DNA from: Bacteroidales bacterium
Lineage (GTDB): Bacteria; Bacteroidota; Bacteroidia; Bacteroidales; UBA4181
Assembly: GCA_031271175.1 (NCBI GenBank)
Contig: JAISWE010000159.1
Span: 1-33,560, forward strand
DNA length: 33,560 bases
Direction of reading: 5' to 3'
The stretch's first letter is position 1. Each line of letters opens with the position of its first letter. Positions 9,640-17,690 of the stretch are shown piece by piece. The position numbers were made by a program, and so were the translations under genes. The notes under the pieces are model-generated. The model was not told the origin of the DNA and did not search any database. It worked only from the letters and a program-made list of their open reading frames with translations.

Positions 9640-10833
9640 TTACCGCCGTCCGCCGGAAGAACTGGACGACGATCTGGAGGAAGAGCTGCTGCTACTGCTG
9701 CTGCTGCTGTATGATGATGAACTTCTGGAAGACGATCCGCTGCTGTAGGAGCTGCTGCTACTGCTGCGCGACGGCGTTGAATAGGTACTGCTACTACTGC
9801 TGCGCGAGGGCGTCGAATAAGTACTGTTCGAACTGCTACTGCGCGAGGGCGTTGAATAGGAAGACGAACTGCTGCGCGAGGGTGAGCTGGAAGTGCTGGA
9901 AGAAGAAGACGTTCTTGTTGACGAACTGCTGCTGCTGTTTTGTGTGGTGCGCGGCGTAGTGTAGGTGGATGATCTTGAAACCGTTGTTCCCGTATTATTG
10001 TTGTTGGCCGTGTTGCTGTTGGTCGTATTGTACGAGGAGGTGGTTCTTCTTGATGTGCTGTATGCGGGCGATGAAGAGGTTGAAACCGCGCTACGTGTTC
10101 CGCTATTGCTGCTGACCGTCCGCCCCGAAGCCGTACTGTATGTGCTGTAACTTCTCCGCGCCGATCCGGTAGAGGCGTAAGTGCTTCCACCTCTGCGATA
10201 GACAGGCCCCGAAATGACGACTCTTGGGCGAGGATTGTAATAATTATAGTGATAATACGGATAATAATCATAGTACCTGTACCCGTAATATCCGTAATAC
10301 CCGTGGTGTCCGTAATACCACGGATTGTAGTACCATGAACTGTAATACCACGGACGGTAATAGTAGGACGGATATCCCCATCCGTAATAGGAACCGTACC
10401 AAGCGCTCGAATACCACGGGTCGTAGTAGAAACGGTCGAAACGGTTCAAGCGATAGGAATACGAGTCGTAGTCGTTGTAATAATTATTGGTAATGTAAGT
10501 ATTACCCGACGGATCCTTGGTTTGAGTGGATTCAACATACGAATAGGACGAAGAGCCGTTATCGCCGGCCGGAACGTCGTATTGCTCAACCGGTGCGGAT
10601 TGAATTTCTCCGGCTTCCAACGCCATACGGTATTTTTCGTAGTTGCTCAAAGTATCTTCGACAATTGTCGAAGCAGCAACCGGAGAGGAAACAACCTGCC
10701 TGTTCTCGGTCGATGATTGTTTTTTGGGAACATAATAGATATCGTCTTCATAGAATTTAGTTCCTTGTGCCGATGAATATTCTATGGACATCGCTATGGC
10801 GATTATACTGGGGATAAAATACATTGTCTTCAT
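9640..10833 (-). CDS. Secreted Tyr/Gly/Ser-rich low-complexity protein
   Basis: A 397-residue protein of unknown function. It begins MKTMYFIPSIIAIAMS with a probable signal peptide ending near SSA-Q (residue 22). Residues about 120-225 are extraordinarily rich in Tyr, Trp, Gly and Pro (runs such as GYYGYYGYRYYDYYPYY). The C-terminal 170 residues are mostly Ser with Thr, Tyr, Arg and Pro, including tandem units of the type SRSSSSS-YSTP, and it ends GGRR. Similar Bacteroidales proteins have been labelled vitellogenin II-like because of polyserine; that name carries no functional meaning. The start at 10833 is fixed by a strong Shine-Dalgarno sequence 7 bases upstream; the frame is open further back to 11076, but that part lies before any ribosome site. 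A surface, adhesive or structural role is only inference. Confidence 0.75.
   Translation of the reverse strand: MKTMYFIPSIIAIAMSIEYSSAQGTKFYEDDIYYVPKKQSSTENRQVVSSPVAASTIVEDTLSNYEKYRMALEAGEIQSAPVEQYDVPAGDNGSSSYSYVESTQTKDPSGNTYITNNYYNDYDSYSYRLNRFDRFYYDPWYSSAWYGSYYGWGYPSYYYRPWYYSSWYYNPWYYGHHGYYGYYGYRYYDYYPYYHYNYYNPRPRVVISGPVYRRGGSTYASTGSARRSYSTYSTASGRTVSSNSGTRSAVSTSSSPAYSTSRRTTSSYNTTNSNTANNNNTGTTVSRSSTYTTPRTTQNSSSSSSTRTSSSSSTSSSPSRSSSSSYSTPSRSSSSNSTYSTPSRSSSSSTYSTPSRSSSSSSYSSGSSSRSSSSYSSSSSSSSSSSRSSSSSSGGRR
9764..9885 (-). repeat. Degenerate coding tandem repeat, 33-39 base units
   Basis: Four copies of the plus-strand core CTGCGCGAxGG begin at 9764, 9800, 9839 and 9872, giving periods of 36, 39 and 33 bases, all multiples of three. 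On the coding strand each unit encodes a Pro-Ser-Arg-Ser-rich block ending Tyr-Ser-Thr-Pro. It lies within a wider CTG/CTA trinucleotide-rich polyserine tract (about 9670-9960). Copy number could change by slippage without breaking the frame. Confidence 0.8.
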
Positions 10834-10840
10834 GATTTGG

Positions 10841-10847
10841 TCCTCCT
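10841..10847 (-). promoter_or_regulatory. Strong Shine-Dalgarno site of the Tyr/Ser-rich gene
   Basis: The minus strand reads AGGAGGA with a 7-base spacing to the ATG at 10833. Bacteroidetes genes seldom carry such a site and most starts in this window lack one, so it decides this start and suggests efficient translation. Confidence 0.75.
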
Positions 10848-11168
10848 GTTTGTTTAAATTAGTGTTTATATTTATATATATACCCGATGATATACAAATA
10901 TTGTACCAAAAATGATAAAAATCGGGATTGTGCTTTTTTTCCTGTGATTTTTCTCTTTTTTTACCACAAAGGGCCGCTTTTTTTCTTACTTGTCCGTTGG
11001 GAAACTCGCTTCTGCCGGTGGCTACACCCATTGACAGTGTATCGGGAATCCATATCTGCTGCCTGTTGTTTATCAAAAATTTGGGTTATGCGGGCAAAAA
11101 AAACAGGAAATAAATAAAAAAACCGTTTTTTTTTCGTATTTTTGACAAAAATCCGTTCCAAACGTTTG
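10848..11168. other. Intergenic region without a recognised gene
   Basis: About 320 bases between two divergently transcribed genes. Both ends are AT-rich; the middle (about 10985-11075) is closer to coding composition but shows no family-like reading frame on either strand. The left part should hold the promoter of the Tyr/Ser-rich gene; the closest candidate is AATATTTG on the minus strand (10904-10897), one mismatch from the -7 box. The right end holds the antiporter -7 box. CCCGAT (10883-10888) and ATCGGG (10921-10926) could pair around a 32-base loop. I see no tRNA or riboswitch. Confidence 0.6.
11137..11144 (+). promoter_or_regulatory. -7 element of the antiporter gene
   Basis: TATTTTTG is an exact TAnnTTTG ending 24 bases before the ATG at 11169. 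It covers an alternative TTG start at 11142, which argues against that start. No clear -33 box is present. Confidence 0.5.
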
Positions 11169-13196
11169 ATGATGGCATCTTATTTCCCAATTGAAAATCA
11201 GGTGATTATAATGGCTCTATGCCTGTTTATCATGCTGGTCATCCCGCCTTTCTGCAAAAAGATCGGGATGCCTGCTATTTTTGGATTGATACTGGCAGGT
11301 ATAGCTATCGGCCCCAACGGATTTTATCTGATCAGCGAGAAGTCGGGTCTGGATTTATTTTCTTCTGCGGGATTGCTCTATCTGATGTTTCTGATGACGC
11401 TGGAAATCGATATTTACAGTTTCCGCAAAAACAAGCTCAAGAGTGTTTGGTTTGGCGCTTTCACCTTTTTGATACCTTTTGTGCTGGGTTTTCTTACCGC
11501 CCGTTTCCTGCTGCACTATGACGTTATGGTTTCCCTCCTGCTTTCGTGCATGTTTGCGTCCCACACACTGGTTTCCTATCCTATTGCTTCGCGGTTGAAC
11601 ATTACGAAAACCGAACCGGTGGTGGTAAGTATCGGCGGCACCATCATTACCGATGTGGCCGTATTGCTGTTGCTGACGATCCTCACGGCCACCATGTCGG
11701 GAACGCTGCATCTGATGTTTTGGGTGAAAACGACCGGCTTGCTGGCGATATTTATTCTGCTGCTGTTGTGGGGGTTTCCCAGAATATGCAGATGGTATTT
11801 TTCTCATTTTCAGAGTGATGAGCCGTCTCAATACATCTTTGTGATGTGTTCGCTTTTTGCTTCCGGTTTTTTGGCGAAACTGACCGGCATAGAGCCGATT
11901 GTCGGCGCTTTTCTGTGTGGACTGGCGCTGAACCGCATTATTCCGCATCAATCGTCGCTGATGAACCGTACTGTTTTTATCGGGAATACGCTTTTCATTC
12001 CTTTTTTTATGATTCACATCGGCATGATGGTAGATATGAAAGCGTTTTTTCAGGGGACGGAAAGCATTGTCCTTGCCGGAATACTGACGCTGGTGGCCAT
12101 TTCCGGCAAATATCTGGCAGCCTTGGCCACACGGTTGATTTACGGATACACCCGTTCGGAGGGGCTGTTGCTGTTCGGGCTAAGCAGTTCGAGAGCGGCT
12201 GCCACCATTGCCGTCGTACTGATCGGCTACAGGATAAACATCCTGGATACCAATATTCTCAATGCTACTGTCATTATTATCATCCTGACCTGCCTGGTCA
12301 GCACTTATTATACCGACCGTGCGGGACGCAAAGTAGCCCTGCAGCAAGAGCAGGAGATGCACAACAACGCTTCCGACCATATATTGGTATCGATCTCGAA
12401 CCCGGGCAATGCCATACTCCTGTTCGATTTTTCCCTCATGATACACAAGCCTCATGAAGACTCTGTGATTCATCCGGTTACCATTGTTACAGAATCCGCA
12501 CAGATGGAACAATCCATCCTCAGAGACAAGAAAATCACGGAGTATTTCAAACAACGCTCTCAACTGGCTTCCGTTGCCTGCTATTCCGGCATCCGGCTGG
12601 ACAGCAACATCTCGGAAGGCATCATCCGCGCTACGGTGGAACTGCAAGCCACCCACATCGTGATGGGATGGAGCGGACAATCGGGTACCGGACAATATTT
12701 TTTCGGCACCATCATGGAAAATCTCCTGAAACACTGCAAACAAACTATCCTCGTCACCAAACTGATCACACAGCAGTTGCGTTTTAACAAAATGTACATT
12801 CTTGTACCTCGCAATGCCGACCACGAAACAGGTTTCCACGCATGGTTGACCATTTTGAAGCGAATTTGGCGCAACTCGACCGAGGTGTTGTTTATCAGCG
12901 ACGAACACACCGCCTCAGCTATTGCCGGCATGAAAGAAACGGCGTCGCTGACCGGTAAAAACTATCGTATCATGTCTGTTTTTCCCGACATGCCCAGCTT
13001 GTCGAACGAATTGACTTCCGCCGACCTGCTGGTAGTAATTTCCGCTCGACAGAACACGGTTTCCTACAGCCGGAAAACAGCTGTCATGCCAAGAGCCGTC
13101 ATGCGCTTCTTTGAACGTACCAATTGCGTGATCCTCTATCCGGAACAGCCCGATATACAACCCGACAACATCAACAGCGCTTTCAGCGGGCTATAA
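11169..13196 (+). CDS. CPA2-family cation:proton antiporter with C-terminal cytoplasmic domain
   Basis: A 675-residue inner-membrane protein. Residues about 10-390 contain 12-13 hydrophobic segments typical of the Na+/H+ exchanger (CPA2) fold, including MPAIFGLILAGIAIGPNG and VVSIGGTIITDVAVLLLL, where Thr-Asp occupies the position that is Asp-Asp in electrogenic NapA/NhaA types and Gln-Asp in Kef systems. The C-terminal 270 residues are soluble and resemble two universal-stress-protein-like modules (HILVSISNPGNAILLFDF; VMGWSGQSGTGQYFFGTIMENLL). The family exchanges Na+ or K+ for H+; the ion cannot be told here. The starts ATG 11169 and ATG 11172 are adjacent and indistinguishable. It stands alone, 199 bases before atpD. 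Confidence 0.88.
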   Translation: MMASYFPIENQVIIMALCLFIMLVIPPFCKKIGMPAIFGLILAGIAIGPNGFYLISEKSGLDLFSSAGLLYLMFLMTLEIDIYSFRKNKLKSVWFGAFTFLIPFVLGFLTARFLLHYDVMVSLLLSCMFASHTLVSYPIASRLNITKTEPVVVSIGGTIITDVAVLLLLTILTATMSGTLHLMFWVKTTGLLAIFILLLLWGFPRICRWYFSHFQSDEPSQYIFVMCSLFASGFLAKLTGIEPIVGAFLCGLALNRIIPHQSSLMNRTVFIGNTLFIPFFMIHIGMMVDMKAFFQGTESIVLAGILTLVAISGKYLAALATRLIYGYTRSEGLLLFGLSSSRAAATIAVVLIGYRINILDTNILNATVIIIILTCLVSTYYTDRAGRKVALQQEQEMHNNASDHILVSISNPGNAILLFDFSLMIHKPHEDSVIHPVTIVTESAQMEQSILRDKKITEYFKQRSQLASVACYSGIRLDSNISEGIIRATVELQATHIVMGWSGQSGTGQYFFGTIMENLLKHCKQTILVTKLITQQLRFNKMYILVPRNADHETGFHAWLTILKRIWRNSTEVLFISDEHTASAIAGMKETASLTGKNYRIMSVFPDMPSLSNELTSADLLVVISARQNTVSYSRKTAVMPRAVMRFFERTNCVILYPEQPDIQPDNINSAFSGL

Positions 13197-13392
13197 ATAC
13201 CGGCAGGCATCCTCAGTTTCAATTGTGCCGTACGGCGATGCATTTAGCCGGACGGAAAATCACATGAAATAGTATTGTAAAAGAGGATATTGTAAAAATT
13301 TAAAGAAAAAATAAAATATTTTTTGCCGTCAATTAAAAATAGTTCCCTATTTTTACAGTTTGAAAGAAGTGGTTTTTTTATTAAAAAATTAG

Positions 13393-14904
<1,512 letters not shown>

Positions 14905-14924
14905 CCGTATATGGAGGAAGAATC

Positions 14925-15185
14925 ATGTTACTGGAAGTTATCACGCCACAAAAAACGGTTTTTTCGGGAGAAGTGTCCCTGATAAAAGTGCCGGGAAGCA
15001 AAGGCTCCTTTGAAATATTGAAAAACCATGCACCCGTTATCTCGACCCTATCGCCGGGCGAACTGAAATTTGCCATAAACGACGGAGAAGTCCGTTACTA
15101 CAGGACAGGCAACGGCGTGGTCGAGATCAAAAACAACCATGTGATCGTACTGGTTGATTCTTTGGAAAAAATAACGATGCCATGA
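14925..15185 (+). CDS. atpC: F1Fo ATP synthase subunit epsilon
   Basis: An 86-residue protein matching the N-terminal beta-sandwich of the epsilon subunit (LLEVITPQKTVFSGEVSLIKVPGSKGSFEILKNHAPVIS, read across the fold). It lacks the C-terminal helical hairpin that extends the E. coli protein to about 139 residues; short epsilon subunits are usual in Bacteroidetes, so this is not a truncation. The inhibitory helix function is therefore absent. GGAGGAAG at 14913-14920 is a good ribosome site 4 bases before the ATG. It lies 20 bases after atpD, and its stop overlaps the next start as ATGA. Confidence 0.93.
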   Translation: MLLEVITPQKTVFSGEVSLIKVPGSKGSFEILKNHAPVISTLSPGELKFAINDGEVRYYRTGNGVVEIKNNHVIVLVDSLEKITMP

Positions 15186-15937
15186 TGCACGCCATTGTTA
15201 AACTTCCACTTTTAAGTTTGGCCATTGCCGTGTCGGCGCCTGTTTTTGCCCAGAAAAAGGTCACATTTACAACGGCAGACAGTTTGACCGTCACTGCCGA
15301 CATGTACCGCGTGGATAAATATGCGCCTTATATCGTTCTGCTGCACGGAGAAAACAGCAGTCGCGGCGAATATCGCGACATTGCACCCAAACTGCAAAAA
15401 CTCGGATTCAACTGTCTTGCCGTTGACCTTCGCCACGGCAAAGAATGTAATTTTGTAAGAAATGAAACGGTAAAAGAACAGTGGCAGAAAAACGGCATAC
15501 AGGCCGTCATGCTCGACTGTGAAAAAGACATCACGGCCGCTATCGACTATATTGCCGCCATTGCCATCAACAAAAGATGTATCCTGCTGGGAAGTAATTT
15601 TTCGGCATCGCTTGCCATGAAAACGGCCAGACATAACCGACAGGTAACGGGAGTGGTCGCTTTCAGCCCGGGCGAATACTTTGGCCCCTCCATTGCAGTT
15701 AAAGACTGGTTTGACGGTTTCGATCATCTGCTGCTGGTGGCGGCCACCCAGCGCGAAACGCCTTTCGTCGCCGAATTGCTGCAAGACATCCCCGCCGACT
15801 TGCTGACACGATTCCAGCCCGCTACAGGCAACGGTCAGCAAGGAGCGCCCGCCCTGTGGAAGAATGATTCTACCTCCGACGAATACTGGATATCCTTGAT
15901 GCTCTTCCTAAACAAAGTGAAAGAAAAAACGTATTGA
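15182..15937 (+). CDS. Exported alpha/beta-hydrolase-fold protein, nucleophile position changed to Asn
   Basis: A 251-residue protein with a signal peptide (cleavage near VFA-Q, residue 23). The fold is read from YIVLLHGENSSRGEYRDIAPKL (oxyanion-hole HGE), FNCLAVDLRHG and the nucleophile-elbow position CILLGSNFSASLAM. Where active relatives have G-x-S-x-G, this has Gly137-Ser138-Asn139-Phe140-Ser141, so the expected Ser is Asn; Ser138 and Ser141 flank it. The acid and His of a triad are not clear. It may be inactive or use a displaced Ser. Translation is coupled to atpC by a 4-base ATGA overlap (a second ATG lies at 15185), and a terminator follows immediately, so it is the last gene of the atpDC transcript. 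A role in ATP synthase is not implied by family. Confidence 0.72.
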   Translation: MMHAIVKLPLLSLAIAVSAPVFAQKKVTFTTADSLTVTADMYRVDKYAPYIVLLHGENSSRGEYRDIAPKLQKLGFNCLAVDLRHGKECNFVRNETVKEQWQKNGIQAVMLDCEKDITAAIDYIAAIAINKRCILLGSNFSASLAMKTARHNRQVTGVVAFSPGEYFGPSIAVKDWFDGFDHLLLVAATQRETPFVAELLQDIPADLLTRFQPATGNGQQGAPALWKNDSTSDEYWISLMLFLNKVKEKTY

Positions 15938-15965
15938 CGTCAGCCATTAATCCCTGACGTTTTTT
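15937..15965 (+). terminator. Rho-independent terminator after the atpDC-hydrolase operon
   Basis: ACGTCAG (15937-15943) and CTGACGT (15954-15960) form a 7-bp perfect stem around a 10-base loop, followed by TTTTT to 15965. The stem starts on the last base of the hydrolase stop codon. It separates this operon from the convergent DUF4139 remnant. Confidence 0.8.
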
Positions 15966-15973
15966 AGCTCTTA

Positions 15974-16222
15974 CTACAAATTCAACAGCTTGTTTTTGGG
16001 ATATTTCACCGAATACATCCATTTGAACGTCCGGATTTTTCCGGGTGGCATGTCCAGTTCCCATGTGATGACTCCCACATCCGTTTTGTTGAACGATGGT
16101 GGCGTCGTGTCTTTGGACAGTTCCACCGTCACTTCCTTGATGGTGGATATGGGATATTGGTCTTTGAGCACCATTTGTACAGTTTGGTTACTGTTGTTGC
16201 GCAGGGGTGGGTCTCCATTCAT
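15974..16222 (-). pseudogene. 3' remnant of a DUF4139 (mucoidy-inhibitor-like) gene
   Basis: The 82-codon frame from 16222 to 15974 matches only the extreme C-terminus of DUF4139-domain proteins: NNSNQTVQMVLKDQYPIST, then VELSKDTTPP, GVITWELDMPPGK and YSVKYPKNK with the final Asn-Leu. Intact relatives are about 500-600 residues with coiled-coil DUF4140 and DUF4139 domains; the 5' part is absent because cmk occupies the place. The frame has an ATG that overlaps the cmk stop (ATGA), so a short peptide could be made, but a gene remnant created by deletion at the cmk boundary is the simpler reading. No separate promoter is seen. Confidence 0.75.
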
Positions 16223-16911
16223 ACATGCGGTTGATGTTTCCGAAGGATTTTTTCGAACCATTCCATTTGTTGGTCAACGGTCATATCGCTATTGTCGAGT
16301 ACAACAGCATCTTCTGCCTGTTTGAGCGGATCTTCGGCGCGGGTACGGTCGATGTAGTCCCGTCGGATGATGTTTTCGCGGATTTCTTCAAGGCTGGCAG
16401 GTATTCCTTTGCCTTTCAGTTCGTCGTATCTTCGTCGAATACGCACCTCTTCCCGGGCGGTCATGAAAATCTTAATGTCGGCGGCGGGGAAGACCACCGT
16501 TCCGATGTCGCGCCCGTCCATCACGACGGATTTGCCCTTTCCCATTTTCTGTTGCAGCGCCACCAGTTTTTTTCGCACCTCCCGGATGGCGCTAATTTCG
16601 CTTACTTTTTCGGAAACTTTGATCGTCCGGATGTCGTCTTCGACACATCTTCCGTTCAGCAGCGTTTCATTCCGACCGGTTTTGTCGTTTCTCCGGAAGG
16701 AAATAACGATGTCGTCCAAACGATTCAGCAACGCGATACGGTCAATCCCGTTGTCGCCGACAAGGCTGTTTTCCATGGCAAACAGCGTAACTGCCCGGTA
16801 CATGGCGCCGGTGTCGATGTAGGCATATCCCAGCCGTTCCGCAATGGATTTGGCGAAAGTGCTTTTTCCGCATGACGAAAAGCCGTCAACAGCAATGATC
16901 AATGGTATCAT
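16219..16911 (-). CDS. cmk: Cytidylate kinase
   Basis: A 230-residue cytoplasmic NMP kinase that phosphorylates CMP and dCMP with ATP. The P-loop is GFSSCGKST (residues 10-18), followed by YAYIDTGAMYRAVTLFA, the CMP-binding element typical of Cmk. SVVMDGRDIGTVVFPAADIKIFMTA carries the conserved DGRDIGT, and the lid RIRRRYDELKGKG follows. Length is normal (about 225-230). A -7 box TATATTTG lies at 16938-16931, giving a short leader. The DUF4294 gene is 104 bases upstream on the same strand. ispH, a frequent cmk neighbour in Bacteroides, is not present; the DUF4139 remnant sits at its 3' end instead. Confidence 0.95.
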   Translation of the reverse strand: MIPLIIAVDGFSSCGKSTFAKSIAERLGYAYIDTGAMYRAVTLFAMENSLVGDNGIDRIALLNRLDDIVISFRRNDKTGRNETLLNGRCVEDDIRTIKVSEKVSEISAIREVRKKLVALQQKMGKGKSVVMDGRDIGTVVFPAADIKIFMTAREEVRIRRRYDELKGKGIPASLEEIRENIIRRDYIDRTRAEDPLKQAEDAVVLDNSDMTVDQQMEWFEKILRKHQPHV

Positions 16912-16930
16912 GATATTTTTTCTTAAAGCG

Positions 16931-16938
16931 CAAATATA
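16931..16938 (-). promoter_or_regulatory. -7 element upstream of cmk
   Basis: The minus strand reads TATATTTG, an exact TAnnTTTG, 19 bases before the cmk ATG. No TTTG at the matching upstream distance was found. Confidence 0.5.
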
Positions 16939-17015
16939 CGCGGTTTTTTTGAGATTTACGGTGTGGGGATGATGTTACTTTTGGGGGAGCGAAAATTTCA
17001 GGAGAAAAGTCGCAT

Positions 17016-17606
17016 TTACAAGTATCCCGCTTCGATCTGACGAATGATTTGTTCGATGATTTTGTCTTCACCTTTGCTGGCATCGTACTGTGTTTTCAGA
17101 TTGGAGCCGAACAGTTTGGCTACTGTTTGCCAGAAAATGGCAGAAACAGTCCCCCTAAAGTCTTTAACTATTGCATAAGTGGTACTGCCTGTTTCCCTAT
17201 CCACCAATCTTAACAGAATACGTCCCTGCGAAATGGTCAATTTCCGCAGTTCGCCTTCAAACTCGTTTTTGAGTTCTTCTTCTACCTTCCGGGCATATTG
17301 TTTTCTTTGCCGTTCGCTGTCCAGTTCCAGATACTGTTCATTGAGTTCCTGCAATTTCACTGCTGCAAGTTTTGCATAGGGATATGTCCTTTTCACATTA
17401 TATACCAGCCGCCAGAAGGCTTTTTCGTCGGCTTTGCTTTTAAAAACCCGTCGGGTGGTAATGTCTACGCCTTCAATTTTTGCAAGATAAACCGTATCTC
17501 CATTTTCGATTTTTATTCCCATCATCACGCCTTCGTGCCGTATTTGCGCCCGGGAAGAAAGCAAGCCGGCTTGCATCAGGAATAAAAAACAGACAAAATA
17601 CCGCAT
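17016..17606 (-). CDS. DUF4294 family exported protein
   Basis: A 196-residue protein with a signal peptide (MRYFVCFLFLMQAGLLSSRA-Q, ending near residue 20). The conserved core holds NGDTVYLAKIEGVDI, then RLVYNVKRTYPYAKLAAVKLQELN and ISQGRILLRLVDRETGSTTY, which fits DUF4294, a family confined mainly to Bacteroidetes. The middle part (residues about 75-125) is a charged, probably coiled-coil helix. Function is unknown; the location should be periplasmic. It is transcribed toward cmk and diverges from the LolC/E-like permease gene with an unusual shared -7 palindrome at 17647-17663. Confidence 0.8.
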   Translation of the reverse strand: MRYFVCFLFLMQAGLLSSRAQIRHEGVMMGIKIENGDTVYLAKIEGVDITTRRVFKSKADEKAFWRLVYNVKRTYPYAKLAAVKLQELNEQYLELDSERQRKQYARKVEEELKNEFEGELRKLTISQGRILLRLVDRETGSTTYAIVKDFRGTVSAIFWQTVAKLFGSNLKTQYDASKGEDKIIEQIIRQIEAGYL

Positions 17607-17646
17607 ATTTTTTTAATTGATGAAAATGATGCTTCAATTTTCGTTC

Positions 17647-17663
17647 CAAAAATACTATTTTTG
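17647..17663. promoter_or_regulatory. Palindromic back-to-back -7 boxes between DUF4294 and permease genes
   Basis: CAAAAATA-C-TATTTTTG is a 17-base dyad with one central base. Its right arm (17656-17663) is an exact plus-strand TAnnTTTG for the permease, and its left arm (17654-17647) is the same box on the minus strand for the DUF4294 gene. Neither direction has a convincing -33 TTTG. Confidence 0.5.
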
Positions 17664-17690
17664 TCGTTTGATTTGTTTCATTTTAAATCA

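Noticed and set aside
9570-10271. 233-codon Arg/Ala/Pro-rich minus-strand frame
   Set aside because: It is an alternative frame of the Tyr/Ser-rich gene; the repetitive codons of that gene keep it open.
11142-11168. Upstream TTG start of the antiporter
   Set aside because: The codon lies in the -7 box TATTTTTG, so it would not be on the transcript.
14925-15185. Truncated atpC pseudogene
   Set aside because: The 86-residue length is short compared with E. coli, but short epsilon subunits lacking the helical hairpin are usual in this phylum.
16207-16875. 222-codon plus-strand frame antisense to cmk
   Set aside because: cmk is complete with P-loop and DGRDIGT motifs; the antisense frame has no family features.
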